From Vesta saturnalis (Eukaryota > Arthropoda > Insecta > Coleoptera > Lampyridae): a stretch of 64,000 nt of DNA. Under the pieces are notes generated by a model. The model ran no database searches, was not told the origin of the DNA, and worked only from the letters and a program-made list of their open reading frames with translations. Below, piece by piece: positions 32,990 to 45,910 of the stretch. The position numbers and the translations under genes are program-made. Numbering within the stretch: position 1 is the stretch's first letter; the number at the start of each line of letters is the position of its first letter. The stretch lies in assembly GCA_036346205.1 (NCBI GenBank), contig JARFJB010001970.1, forward strand, positions 701,001 to 765,000, written 5' to 3'.

Positions 32990-34765
32990 TACAGGATGTC
33001 CCTAAATTGTATAGCCAAAAGTATAAGGAAGATTACTTACGTAAAAATAAGCCGATTTAACTAAACTTGCCGTAGTCCAAAAGTTGATAATAACGAAGCT
33101 ACGGGGTGTCAAAGTTGAAAAAATAGATCACATCTTCTTTCATGTCTTTCGGCTGCTTTGAGCTAATTTTATAAAGTTTTTTATATGGCGGTTTCGCGGG
33201 ATGAGAAATTCAAATATATCATCGACTTTGGTGTATTGCCTAGAGGGCACTAAAAACGACTATTAGGACCTGTTTAAACCGCTGTTTTGTGCTACACTGT
33301 AGGCCCTTTTAGTATGGAATGATAGTTTTCCCTACCTTTTCTGCTTAAAAAGGCTACACCTTCTTGATATTGCTAACAGCACCGGTTTCCAAGAAAAACG
33401 CACCTAAAGCTCATAATGCATGCAAATTATCCAAAAGTATCAAAATAACTTTTTTGACTATCCTATTTTTTCCGCAATAACAATTAGTTTTAATTAATTT
33501 CAATTAATTTTGAATCTTTTTTCTCTCGTGAAAAATTTGGATAAGACGAACTGTTTAGCCAGGAAAAAATATTTTCTGATGCATCGCACATTTGCGCAAG
33601 CGCTTTTACTTAGGTAAAAAACCTTAGTCGCCCTTGCTTTTTAGTTACCATATCGACAATTGAATATATTTATCAAACGTTGGTTCTTTTCTGTCGCTTT
33701 TAGATTGATAAAGATCCATAATTATGGCTCACAGTTTCACTAATTCCTTCTGAAATGGTCGATATGCCTTTAGTGTACGAATTTACAGAGAAAATAACCT
33801 TTCCGTAGAACTCCACATTAGCACACTTTTACTAATATCAAATGACGTCTCCGTGAAAATCGCAAGTTTCAACCAAGCCGTGGAAATTCTGGACGCAGGC
33901 TGTGGTAGAAGAGATTTTGGACGCTGTTGAAATAGATCCAAAGACCAGCACACGACATGTAGGATTGCAATTGGGAATTTCGAAATAATGACTTCATAGA
34001 GTTTTTCAAGAACAATTATTGCACCCCTTTCATATTCGAAAAGTTCAAGACATATTGCCCATGGATCCTGATCAACGTTAAGTTTTCTGTCGATTTATTA
34101 TTCATAGAAGCATCGAAAATCCAAATTTTAGTAAACAAATTTTGTTCGCGAATGAAGCTGCATTTACTAGGTGCAGTATTTTCAATGTCCATAATGAACA
34201 TGTTTATGCTGTTGGAAACCCTCATGAAACTAGAGTATCTCATTATCAGCATCTATTTCAAGTAAATTTCTGGGCTGGAATTGAGAACACTTTTATTACT
34301 GGTCCCTTAGTATTGCTAAATCGGCTAAATGGAAATAAGTACTAGAACTTTTTAATATAAAATTTACCCATTTTATTGGATGATTTGCCTTTATTCCTTC
34401 GTCGTGACCTTTGGTTTATGCATGATGGCGCACCTCCTTATTTTAGTTTAAATGTAAGACAACATTTAAATGAGGAATATCCACACAGCTAGATTGGAAG
34501 AGGAGGTGACGCACCTGTGGACTGACCGGGTCGATCACCGGACTTGACACCCTGCGATTTTTTTTGTGGAGTGCCTTGAAATCAAAAGTTTATGCATCTC
34601 CAGTTAATACGCAAGAAGAATTGTTGGTAAGAATAATTCATGAAGCCAATTTATTGAAGAACATTCCTGAAGTATTGTCCAGAGTACAATGTAACGTTTT
34701 AAAAAAACTTAACTTGTGCATTCTGGAAAATGGAGGAAATTTTGAACATTTGTTGAATTAGCAAA
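32990..34765 (+). mobile_element. Mariner-type transposon relic (DUF4817 group)
   Basis: The left part (from about 32990, TACAGGATGTCCCTAAATTG) has the look of a mariner-type terminus, and the transposase relic follows. I see no matching right inverted repeat; the right side runs into the polymerase relic. The left limit is approximate. Confidence 0.5.
33875..34761 (+). pseudogene. DUF4817-type DDE_3 transposase relic
   Basis: Broken + frames contain a DNA-binding stretch (DPKTSTRHVGLQLGIS), FANEAAFTR with the first catalytic Asp changed to Asn, HLFQVNFWAGI, WFMHDGAPPYFSLNVRQHLN with the second Asp, RSPDLTPCDFFLWSALKSK with the third Asp, and a C-terminal tail ending NGGNFEHLLN before the stop. 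The layout is the same as the copies at 1732-2922 and 3953-5005. Several stops lie between the blocks, and the N-terminal DUF4817 part is not visible. Confidence 0.7.
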
Positions 34766-34837
34766 TTAAATACCTTCCAGAAAAGTTCATCAATTGCATT
34801 TGTTAAAACAAAATTTACATACTATAATTTTATTTTC

Positions 34838-35575
34838 TTAATTTTTATTTAGGTTTTGGTTGATAATGATGCAATTTAATTGTTTAACTTTGTTCCTCAT
34901 ATTGTTAATTATTGTTTTTGTTTTTTCTTCGATAATTATTGTTATCTCAACTATTAAAGAGTCTGTATCCGTATAGAACAACGTTACGTTATTACCGTAA
35001 TAGTTAAGCAATATACAAATCAATCAAGCAATTTCAACTGTATTCATATATTACCATTTGTTCATCAGGTAGTGGTAACATTGGAACAACTATTCCTAAC
35101 TAAATGTTCATTATATATCCGTTCCTGTTCGCTTTCTATTCGTCTAATAAATTCCTCCGCTGCATTTATTCCCCTATAAAGCTCTAATTTGGACCAAGCA
35201 TCGTTTACTTCAGACATAATATAATGACGGCATGAATGTGGTTCGTATTCACACGATTTTGTGGTAAAGTAAACGGTTATTCGGGATCGGGTTCAGCCGT
35301 ATCTATCGGTGCTAACCACTCTTCAAAATCTGCGTATATCACGAGTGGTAAACACATCTGCTTTTGATAGTTCCGAAACGCAAGTATATTTTCCGTATAG
35401 AACCCCCACATTCTGTTTTTTTTTGTTTCAAGTCAGGTAATTGAGCGTACCCGAGCTTAGTCATGCGCACATGCCGGTTTAATTGCTCCTGTATTCTAAA
35501 GTAATAAAGACATGAATCAAACATACTTTCCCCGTTAGGTTGGGTTATTTGGTTGCTCAGTAAACGACATAATGC
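34838..35575 (-). pseudogene. Type-B DNA polymerase relic (Polinton/adintovirus-like)
   Basis: Minus-strand frames show, in order, a finger-like start (DSCLYYFRIQEQLNRH), an exonuclease Exo I block with FRNYQKQM and IYADFEEW (the D-x-E pair), a downstream segment with SCEYEPHSCRHYIM and KLELYRGINAAEEFI, and after a large deletion the polymerase motif C FYTDTDSLIVEI. This order matches the protein-primed DNA polymerase of Polinton/Maverick-type elements. Stops, shifts and loss of most of the polymerase domain make it a fossil. It may be part of the same former element as the capsid-like relics at 25.5-26.6 kb, now separated by later insertions; that is inference. Confidence 0.65.
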
Positions 35576-35639
35576 TAATTCTCCGTTTGGTTACGGACTA
35601 ATATTAATAAATTAAAATGAACAGGATGTTTAGCGATAG

Positions 35640-37403
35640 GGTCGCCGGCGAAGGTTGTAGTGCTGCGGCTAAAGTTCAAAAGCTTGCGCGAGCGCAGTTC
35701 TGGCGAGTTCCCTCAAATCATCCACGTATCTCATATATTGTTCCTGCTGTGATGGTGTAACTGTGAGAGTTTCGGATTCTGGGTAACCTTTTACAGATAG
35801 GACGCAGAGAGGATCGAGTTCACGTCCTAGATCAAGTAGGACTGGAGAAAAACCTGTAGAGACGTGTATCACGGAATTGATGGCGAACGCCACTTGGGGT
35901 ATGGGGTATGGTGGTGTCAACCTGTGTTGTATCCCATGCTCTTCCAAAAATAACGGATCATTTCGCTGGTGTATTGGGAACCATTGTCCGGTTTCAATTC
36001 GACCCACTTGGTTAATCTATCTTGGAAAACCAACAGGAGGTTATTTTCCTTTTTCATACGTGGCAGCGGATCCATCAAATCGGTGCTGACATCATGCCAA
36101 GTGTCCGGTTTTGGAGAAATACGTATCGCCGGGAGTTTTTATAGGATTGACGTCTAACAGGCGTTAATGTACTTGATGACGTCTCATTTTATTCCAAGCC
36201 AATAATAATTTCGGTACACATCGCTCGCCGTTGAGGTTTCGGTATGGAAAGTTTCCAGCTGGAATGGCTACCCATTTCCACTTCAGGAGATATATCGGGG
36301 AAGGATCGTTACAGGTGTTTCCCTTAAAAATTATACTGATGTTGTTCAGGTTGATCGTTTAGTTCTTCCATGGTTTTCTGGTACCACGTGCACCCTCGCT
36401 CTTGGTATCACACCGTTCTAATGTGGATAAGACGGGTTTTAGTACAGGAGGTTCCTGTAGTCGCGATAGTGCGTCGGCTGCTTGATTTACCGTCCCTTTC
36501 CGGTATACTATATTGAAGTCAAATTGTTAGAGTTCATTAATCCACAGGGCCAATCGGGAGGTGGTTTTTTCCAACGTTTGGAGCCATTTGATCTTCTTGT
36601 GGTCCGTCAACACCGTGAAGTGGTATCATTCGAGGTACTTTTGAGCTTGAGAATGGACCACATCACGGCGAAAAACTCTTGTTCTATGGTAGAGTAATTT
36701 TTTCAGCGGGGGTTATGGCTTGGCTAATGTAGACAATGGCGTTTTTATTTGGCGTCTGTCCCTGAGTAAGCACGACTCCTATACCGGTCGAACTGGCGTC
36801 TCTTTGTAGCACAAAGGGTCGGGAAAAAACTGGACAGGCTGATACAGTAGGGACGGTGGGTACTTCTTTAATATCTGAAAAAGCTTTTTGTTGGGGTGTA
36901 ACCATTCATACTTAACTCCCTTTTACAGCAGATGTATCTAACTGGGCAACCCACTGAAGAATTGCCGGTACCAGACCGCGAGTCCATGGAACTTGCGTAA
37001 CTGTTTAACGTTTCTGGGTGCCTCTAGCTGCGTGATCGCTTCTAATTTCTCCGGGTCAGACTGGATACCCTGAGCAGTCACGACGTGGCCTAGGTAGTTG
37101 ATCTGGGTACGGCAGAAACGACATTTCTCCGCGATTAATCTTTGGAACATTTCCCGTAGGTGTTCTAGATGCTCTTCAAACGATTTACTTAAACAATAAT
37201 GTCGTCTAGATATGCAAACACCTTATCAACAATTGTCGATCCTATAATGGTGTCAAGGAATCGTTGAAAGGTGTCCGGTACGGAAGGAAGCCCAAAGAGA
37301 AGAACTTTGAATTGAAGTAATCCTCTCCCCGTAACAGTTAAGACGGTTATTTGTTTGCTATTTTCGTCCAGGGGGATCTGCGAATAACCTCGCTTTAGGA
37401 CTA
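35640..37403 (-). pseudogene. Ty3/gypsy pol relic (RT, RNase H, integrase)
   Basis: On the minus strand, from about 37403 downwards: SQIPLDENSKQITVLTVTGR, FGLPSVPDTFQRFLDTI and YLDDIIV (RT active site). Next come INYLGHVVTAQGIQSDPEK and KQLRKFHGLAVWYRQF (RT thumb and connection) and LQRDASSTGIGVVLTQ (RNase H). Integrase pieces follow: YYWLGM-like zinc finger remains, DLMDPLPRMKKENNLLLVF and DNGSQYTSEMIRYFW. The integrase core has lost the piece between KWVELKP and DNGSQYTS. No LTRs, gag or protease were found. It is a truncated, dead copy of a retrovirus-like element. Confidence 0.8.
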
Positions 37404-37588
37404 GCGTAGTTATATATTGTGTTGATGTGTTGCATTGAATAGACGTGTATTTGTGCGCTCCGCATATCTAGTTCGATGCAGTGATTTGAGTCTAACGAAT
37501 AATTATAGCAAATAATATTCCTCGATTCCTGACAAATTTGTTGGTGAGTTGTTGTGTTTAAATTGATTAATCGTAAAATATTTTTAAA

Positions 37589-38132
37589 ATGCCTTTTACT
37601 CGTGATCAACTGGAAGACATTAATGAATTAATTACGGCAACTACAAGTAGATTGTTAACGGACGTAAATTTTATAAAAGTAGTTACTGATACCGTGTCAT
37701 AGGCTGTATTGGAGCAATTGTATACCAAGTTAATTGTGCAAGATGAAATTTTTAGTGAACTGAAGGTCGAGGCCGCTAATTTAAAACCTGGAAATGCTTC
37801 ATGTGTGGATAAATGTGGTAAGCTCGAAGAATACACTCGGCGTAATCCTTTAAGAATACATGGTATTTCAGAGGAACAGCAATAAAAATTCATCAAGACC
37901 TATCATTGTAAAATTCGTTTCGTATTATTCTCATCAATTAGTTTTATCTAAGAAGAAATCCCTGAAGGGACCTAAAATATGTATCAAAGAAGATCTAACG
38001 AGTCATCGAGTCGAGCTTATACGTGCTGCTTACGACAAATTTACTTTTCGAAATGTGTGGACAAGAGATGGCAATATCTACATAAAATCGAACGGAGGCG
38101 TGAAACAAATTGAATCATTAAATGATATCTAG
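37589..38132 (+). pseudogene. LINE ORF1 relic with Baculo_FP-like domain
   Basis: ATG 37589 opens a helical, coiled-coil-like stretch (DQLEDINELITATTSRLL), broken by a TAG, then CGKLEEYTRRNPLRIHGI. After a frameshift the second frame has RPIIVKFVSYYS, KKSLKGPKICIKEDLTSHRV and a tail ending IKSNGGVKQIESLNDI before the stop. This matches ORF1 proteins of CR1/L2-type LINEs, whose C-terminus resembles the baculovirus FP family fold. The same tail type (FAISSLNDIERFIN) is found in the minus-strand LINE at 55.3 kb. Confidence 0.7.
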
Positions 38133-38675
38133 TTTTTTCTATAAAGCATTCAATAAAACTCAGAAGTTCTACAAAATGGATACAGTAATATGTATCTACT
38201 TTCATAAAAGTCACTTTAGTTTACTACTATATATTCTAATACCTATTCTTCTTTTTTCTCGTTGAGTATTGAAAGCGTTACCAACCACTGTTTAGTAAAT
38301 TACGTTCCATACGTGTTACCGTTATTTCGCATGATATGTGAATCAGTAGGTAATAATCTTTGGTATAAATGAAGCAGGGTTAAAGTTTGCACACTTAAAC
38401 GTTAGGTCGTTACTTAACTATTTCCCGTCTGTCTTTGATTTAACTCTGAGTAATAACAGCGATATCCTAGCAATTAGTCAATACTGGCTACATTCAGGGA
38501 TTGATAATAATATTATTTCAATACCAAATTATAACATTGTATGTATAGATAGGGTGAGATTGCGTGGAGGTGGTCTGATTTTTTATATAATTGACTCAAT
38601 TCAGTTTAAATGCCTAGAAATACAGTCTAATATTGAACAATGTGTTACACGTCCAAACCGCACTAGGCGTCGTGT

Positions 38676-41487
38676 ATGCTTACTAATGTAAGCGGGTTGC
38701 CAATCCAGCTAACAGGGAGATGGGCGTGGTCGAAATAATAAGTAAAATGAGTGATTAATACGCTCAAACAACTTACACCGATATTCAAACAGCTCAGTCC
38801 GGGAAAATATGTCTCTAGGCGCCACCAGAATCGAAACTTTGCTAAAATAATTGTCTTAAACTGGGTGTTAATTAACCCTACTTGATTGTGGAATGTAGGA
38901 TTGTGCTTGCTCAGTAAACTCTCACACGAGGGTTCTAAAACAAACACTCGTCCAAAACAATTCAACTCAACCTCAAATATATTTAGTACTACCCAGGTTA
39001 TTAGAAACTTTTTGAATACACCTCGTATACCAAAACTTCCAAAACAAAATTGATCATTCAAATTTAACTGCATTCACGTAACCAACAGTTATAAATAAAA
39101 AAAAACTGAAATACACGGGTCGTCACAAACTTCCTGATTATACCCTGTACATCTAGAATACCAAAGTTATAACACGTTAACTGAATATTTTCTACGTATC
39201 CCTCGTATACATATAAAGTTAAATAAACTATTCTTCATTCAATGATCGATAATTAATTTTTAGAATTCCTAACCAAAAGAAAGGCAATGTAATCGGCTTA
39301 ATAATTGCTACTCCAATATAATAGTGATAAAGTGCTGCAAAACAGTCAAACGAGAACAATCCTTGAAGGTTTAATATTCCTAACATGAACGATATCTTTT
39401 AAATTTAATTTAATTTTTATAATACTTCTGAATCGTATTGGACATTCGTAAATATGTAAGTTCTCAAAAATCATCTCTAGTTATACTTAATGAAATTTTA
39501 ATTAACAGCTGATCCGTCATTAGTGTATTGCGTTAATGAAACTAACTTGAAAATGTTTGTAATCAACCTGGCACATATAACCTTTCAGGTTGTTCATTAA
39601 TCTTAAAATCCAAAATACGCAAAGTTTACATTTTAACTTGTCAAAAAAAACTAGGTCACCAATTAAGTAAACGTCACAAATGTATCTCATAACTGGCTAA
39701 ATAAACAACAAAAATAAAATTTTACGATAAATATATATTGTCCTGTGTAAAATAATAAACAAATTTTTACATACACAACAGCGTGGTTGAAAAATCACTG
39801 TCAATACAAATTTGCGTTTTTGCCAAAAATTCTACTACTAAAACAACCAATACAACATAACTCGAGACCGATTATCTTTTTCCTTCAACAATAATTAATT
39901 AACTAAACATTACGTAAATTACAACTAAACCAAAAGATAATCGTGCTTTACTAAATTTTCAAGGTTCTTAAATATAATTCTTACTTAAAAAAAAATTGTC
40001 CATTAATCCTACGCTTTTCTTTCTTCTTTCTTCCCGCAAATCAATTATTTGTAGTCCATTTGTATTCCTTAAATTGCCTGAAGGCACATAACAAATACTT
40101 CACAATTCCACAACCACTTATTCCTTTCTGCACTCGCGATTAGTCCAACTATACAAAGTTATTGCTCCAATAAACCGTAATATTCTGTACACATTTGGTT
40201 GCCTCTTAAAAAAAATTTCTCGCAACCTTTAGGGCAATTTAGTCCTTCCTTAACGCAAATAAACTTTCAATGTCATATAAAATTACCTTAAGATTGGCTC
40301 AATTTATTATAAATACTTCGTTTACTTAAAGGTGGTCTCATAAATAATTTTAACTAAATATCGGTACAAGCTCGCGCGCCGCACTCAACACTTATAACGT
40401 AATAACTGTTATCTTTTATAAATCTGCTTACGCACTTTTTACTTTCTTGAAAATAAACAAACTGATTTTATCTTCAATCTCAATTTTATTAATTGTTTTA
40501 TTTATGAATGTCATACGATTCATCCCCTTTCGGGTTACGCAGTTGTTTAAACAATGACTGCCTTCTATATTATTCACCAATATAACTCCAACTCAACCCA
40601 TTCTAATTTCACACATCACCTCGCGCGCGTCTCTCACCGAGCTCTCACCAAAAGCCAAAAGCTAAAAACCAAAAAGCTCACGTCAATCTCTGACTTTCCT
40701 ATTTATACCTTCAGCCATCCATCTTTAAACATGTCCGACTTCCTCGCTCAATGGTATTCATTCAAAATTTCTTAGGGCCGACTGATGCTACCCTCTGTAC
40801 AACCACGCTCATAACTACAATACATCGCCATGCTGGTTTTTACTTGCAAATTTTACAATCACTTTATGGAGAAGCCATTTTTCGTCATCACATTCATTCA
40901 GTGGCCACTCTGGACCATTACACAACTTTCAACGTTTATCTCCCACATGCGCTCGATCTCCTTCCGCAACATTTGCAAAAATAAGTACCGTCTAAGGTCT
41001 CAAATCCCATATACATACACGTATTCTCAAAACTTATTGCACAACATTACGAGAACTTTCTATAATTAACACTTAAACATACCAAATCTTTCTCTACATA
41101 TTTTCTAAAACATTCTACACTTATACACTCACATCTTCCGGTCAAGATTACTCCTCTATCTTCCAACATTCCATTCCTTACAGTAGCAAAACAGTAGCCA
41201 ACATTATCGTCCCATCGACAAATTTCTTTTCACATTTACATTAATCGGAATCTATTTATTTTAACACAATGTCTCTATAATATTCAAATACACGTATCTA
41301 CATACTGAATGATATTTCTCCTAAATTTCCAGTGGCGTATCATACACCCACATACATTATGCATATACACAAAAAAATACGTAACACACGTCATTATAAC
41401 ATCCTACATACAGGGTGCGTCATCGCAACCTTACAAATGTTGGATACACTTCATCGCTGCAAATAAAAGTGTGGAATGGGGTAATGT
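38676..41487. other. Unidentified insert within the LINE endonuclease
   Basis: About 2.8 kb of AT-rich sequence separates two parts of one endonuclease frame. I find no coding pattern (the longest frame, 136 codons on the minus strand at 38663-39073, has no recognisable domain), no clear terminal repeats and no target duplication. Boundaries are known only to within a few tens of bases. It might be a non-autonomous element. Confidence 0.5.
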
Positions 41488-41608
41488 CACAGATCAGAAT
41501 TGTATAATCATAATTTATTCATAGATGAATTGGAAAGTACATTATCTAGTTTAAAGCCTTGTTATGATGACGAAATAATATTCGCAGGAGATTTTAACAT
41601 AAACTTAC

Positions 41609-43214
41609 TTAACCCTTGTGTACACTGAAAGGTACCTTTTGCAATTTAAACTAAGTGTTTTAGGGTTTTTTTCCGTTAGTTTGACTGGCTGAGTTCCCAT
41701 GACATCTTAGATTAAGTAAAAATAAAGGTATGTATCAGATAAAAATTGATTATATATAAGTACCGACCTTTTACCACTCCAATCTTTCAGCTGCGTATTC
41801 TGAGGATTGGATTCTTAAAGAGATGTTTGTTTTACAGGAATAAAAACGAAATTTAAGACAATGTAATACTTTGTTGAAACAAAAAATTACAGTTCGCTGG
41901 TGTAACATTTAGAAATAGCTTCTGTGTGTTCGTCGTAAATCGGACGATTACATACTCTGCAAGATTTTCTTGTTTTTCTTTGTTCTTGTCTCTGGGCGCG
42001 ACATATATAGCATGAACTGGCAACTGGGTTAGGTGCATTTTTACCTTGGCGACCAGTACCCGATGCTCCAACTATATTTCTGACAAGTGGGTGACCAATC
42101 ATTGCTTCTTTGTCGAAAATGCCTTGACAACATGAGAATTTTCAGTCAATGTTTCTATAGAAGGCTACGTCCTAGATCTTGATAAAACGTCCGGTGGCTG
42201 TGGAAAGTCTTTTTAGCCAAAGGATTGTTTTTAGTATAAATTAGGTAGACACCCAATATCAATAGGTAATGTTATAAAATAAAGCAGGCGACCATCTACC
42301 GTTTCATAGAATAGTGTCTTAGCATTTTGTCCATGTTATCTACCCCATCTTTGGTGCTATTGTAGTAGTGAACGATATCAGATTTTTCTATTGTTCTAAT
42401 GAAACCGTTACCGTTGCATAGTGGAAAGCAAGATGACAGACTTGTTTTTATTAGGCATATATGAACATTATCGCCAAACCCAAATATTGATGAAAGACAT
42501 TCTCGCTTTCGAGTTACCATCATCTCAAGTGGGGTGGTAAAAAAATGTGATTAAACCCGATGTTCTGAACTATCTGAGATCTGAATCTTGGAAAGCAAGA
42601 TCTCAGGGTTTCAATAGACTCTTATTACAAATATAAACTATTTGCATGTAACATAAAGTGAGTTACCTGAGCACTATTTGGGATTGACTTGGCATGTGGA
42701 AGCCATTCTGAGTCAGAATGACTATCACCACATATTTCATGGGACACGTTATAGTCAGATTCCGAATTTCTTTTATCCAAAAGTGATTGCGAATATGCTT
42801 GTTGTTCCCTATAGCGCATAGTAATAATAGATGTAAAAACATTTAAAAAGAAGCTTTTTAGAAAAAGGAAATACTTACTGCTTGAATTTTGCACCCGACA
42901 CTTCTCTTTTATCCGCCATTTTCAACAATAACACTGATCAGGTACATAGTAACAACACACCTAAGCGGCAGTGCATTTGCAACTGAATAACAACTATTAA
43001 GGCGAACAGCTTTATGCCCGTTTGTGCATGATCGCGCATGCGAAATCCGAATTAATCTCTACTCGTTACAGTATAATAGGAAATAGCTACAGGCATCAAC
43101 AATTCACACAATCTGAATCTAAGTGCAAAAAAATACATAAGAATTATCTAAAGGTACGCCTGTACCTATCCGTGTATTTGTAGGTGTATTTTTGTCCGTG
43201 TACACAAGGGTTAA
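41609..43214 (-). mobile_element. piggyBac-like transposon
   Basis: Element 41613-43210 (1,598 bp) is flanked by TTAA at both ends (41609-41612, 43211-43214) and bounded by the perfect 13-bp inverted repeat CCCTTGTGTACAC. TTAA target and CCC ends are diagnostic of piggyBac. It interrupts the LINE endonuclease right after GDFNINLL. The transposase inside is deleted and broken. Confidence 0.92.
41853..42900 (-). pseudogene. piggyBac transposase remnants
   Basis: Minus-strand pieces: an acidic N-terminal fragment (42894-42625), then at 42523-42296 the block DIVHYYNSTKDGVDNMDKML, corresponding to the conserved K-G-G-V-D-x-x-D region with a catalytic Asp, and at 42102-41853 the C-terminal cysteine-rich domain with CYICRAQRQEQRKTRKSCRVC. 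Most of the catalytic core between the N-terminus and GVDNMD is missing. The cysteine-rich domain binds the ends in active relatives. This copy cannot encode a working enzyme. Confidence 0.75.
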
Positions 43215-45290
43215 CCTGTGTGATGCTTCTAGTACTGCACTTTTGGATATGGCGGACTCTTTTACTTAACACAAGTCATTGATAAGCCGACTAGAATCAC
43301 CCAAACAACTGCAACCCTACTAGATTTGGTTTTCATTTCCAACACGCAACTGGTTACTCGCGTTTATATGGTCGGCGTTGACAATATAGATCCATAATAA
43401 TTTATGATAGATCTTTTGGAACCCTTACCTGAGCTATGTTATATGCCTGGCATTAATGGAAGGTAGGCGTTTTCACGACTTGTCTGACATCCTTGGTAAA
43501 TAACCATTCTCTTCTAATATGTCGACGTTCTACAAAGAAACACACGCCATCGTTGACCGTTATGATACGTAAAATGATAGCGTTTTCAAAAAGTATAGTC
43601 AGAGAAAGCGGCAAGATCATAGATTTTATTATAATCATTTACATAACTTAACATCTAAACTGTAAATCGTGAAAAAAGGCATTTTTTCAAAGAAATTTAA
43701 GGGGATCAGGGAAATCAATGTGGCACATGATAAGGTCATGTTTATAAACAAGAAAAAGTCAGATAGATTACTAGAGTTTATAAAAGATGCAAATGGCACT
43801 GATCAATTTTCCGTTGCTTCTATGTCCAAGCCACACTTAGTTGCTAGTGCCAATTTAATAAATTTTTATAGTTCGCATGGTCTTCCTATTACTAATTGCT
43901 TTTCCTTTTCGCTACCTTTTGACTCATATATTTTAAACGCCATAAGTTGTGTTAGCACTGCAGCAGATGGTTGTGATGGTTTAAACATATACATATTGAA
44001 ACTTAGTTGTCCTTACATTATTCCATTAACATTGTCAACACTTACTTGCTTGACGGTGTTTATCCACCTTTATGGAAACGAACTATTGCGCATCCATTAA
44101 CTTAAAATTTCTATGTCGTTAGCCTTGAAAGACTTAAGACCTCTCAGTATACTATACGCGTATTCAAAGTTGTTAGAAAAAATAAATGTCAAGCAGTTGC
44201 GCGAGTTCGTGGAAGGAAATGGTATACTTCCTACAAGGCAATCAGAGTTTCGAAATGGCTATAGTACTGAAACTGCATTAACTACTCCACCTGATGATAT
44301 AGTCAAAGCTACCGATAATAATATGTTAACTCCAGTAGTAGGTATATATCGATTTTTCTGAAGTCTTTGATACCTTCAATCATGACATGCTAATAGCCTT
44401 GCTTAAATTCATTGGTTTGGATGAAACAGCTATAAGCTTTTTTGCTGATTACCTCAAAGGTATATCCCACAGGGTTAAGTTAAATAATGACTTATCTAAT
44501 GCTATAGATCACCATTTAGGCGTGCCACAAGGTTCAATATTAGGGTCATTATTATATATGCTATTTATATATCCCAATTAAATTCTGTCTTAGAATATTG
44601 CTCATATCATTTCTTACCTGACGATACGCAACTTTACATTTCATTTTCCATAGAAACAGCTCATGATGCTTGCGTTCGGTTAAACACTGATTTAAATAGT
44701 TTAAATCAATTTTCTTCCGAACGCTGCTTAGAAATCAACCCTTCGAAAACAAAGATGATGCTTTTTGGACCAAGAAACTTAAAGGACCAATTTTTGAAAT
44801 TAAATCCACATATAGTAATTGATTATAAAGAACTAGTTTTGGAAGACTCTATTAACTGTTTGCGAGTTATTCTGGATACGAAATTAAAATTCAATAGCCA
44901 TGTGAACAAATGCTTACAAAAAGCATACTATACTCTTCATTAAAAACTACATAATCGGCAGTACTTTAGCAAAACGGTAAAACAACATATCTACGAGGCT
45001 TTGGTATTGTCACATTTTAACCATAGTAGTGTTATGTATGCCTCCCTTCTTGATTCCGTTAATAAACGAAAGGTCACAACAATTCAAAATTCTTGTATGC
45101 GACTTATATTTGGAATTCGAAAATACACCAATCTGTTTCTCACAAACCAATTGAATTGAGGCGGTTAAATATGAACAATAGGTTTAGATCGACTACTTTT
45201 TACCATATTATACACACGCAAAAAGCACCTTATCTCTACAACAAAATCAAATTCATGTCTTATGTGCATAGTCTCAATGTATGATTTAAA

Positions 45291-45714
45291 GGCACACTTA
45301 CTACACCAGTTCATCGTAAATAACTTTATAAAAAGGATTATTCGTATCAGATTACTGTTGTCTGTAACCCAGTTCCGGAGCCGTTTAAAGCATTGCCTTT
45401 AAATCTTTTTAGAGCATAATATAAAAGATTATTACTGAACAGTCCATAAATGTTTTTAATGTTCAGTGCTGCTTTCGATTTTCTTCTGTTTTTTTATTCT
45501 ATTATTATGCTTAATTTTAAGTTAAAATGTTGCAATAATCTCTACAGCTAGCAGCAACACCGTTGGTTAGTATTATTTCGTTCAAGGTGTAGAGTAAGCT
45601 GAATTTCGCCTTGGGATTGTTATTTTCTTTTTCAACTCATTTATTTTTTCTGTAAAAAAATATCAATAATAAAGGCTTAATTAATTTTTTTTTTTTTGTA
45701 GGTCAAATGCAATT
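45291..45714. other. LINE 3' region
   Basis: Decayed end and 3' UTR of the CR1/L2-like LINE, finishing near a T-rich run at 45680-45700. No other feature is seen. Confidence 0.45.
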
Positions 45715-45910
45715 TACGCACAGTGTGCCGGACTCCAATAAATTGACTACCGACTAAAACACCCCCTGTACTCCTAGGCACTAACTTGGAACTGTTTAAC
45801 ACATTACTTCAAGTTAGGCCCCTTTGCCATGTTTTCCTTTGCTTCCCATGTGCCTATAAAGACAATTTAGCCATTTTCCATCCTGTTTCGATGTATACTG
45901 CATTATATAC

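Larger units (their letters stand above)
38369..45290 (+). pseudogene. LINE ORF2 relic in four pieces
   Basis: Piece 1 (38369-38675) has the EEP endonuclease start LKFAHLNVRSLL, DILAISQYWLHS, RGGGLIFYI and ALGVVY. Piece 2 (41490-41612) has NHNLFIDELESTL and FAGDFNINLL with the catalytic Asp/Asn. Piece 3 (43211-43400) has ASSTALLDMADSF and, shifted, TQVIDKPTRITQTTATLLDL. Piece 4 (43669-45290) carries the RT: LRPLSILYAYSKLLEKI, FRNGYSTETAL, LGVPQGSILGSLLYMLF, a decayed active-site region, and LEINPSKTKMMLFG. Numerous stops and shifts are present. The splits at 38675/41490 and 41612/43211 are later insertions. Confidence 0.7.
37440..45690 (+). mobile_element. CR1/L2-like LINE split by two insertions
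   Basis: ORF1 (37589-38132), endonuclease pieces (38369-38675, 41490-41612, 43211-43400) and RT (43669-45290) occur in LINE order on one strand and are interrupted by a 2.8-kb unknown insert and a piggyBac element. The 3' end is probably near the AT-rich run at 45650-45700. ORF1 with a Baculo_FP-like C-terminus and the RT type suggest the CR1/L2 group. Confidence 0.7.

Noticed and set aside
38663..39073. 136-codon minus-strand frame
   Set aside because: Possible gene of the unknown insert, but composition and lack of any motif give no support.
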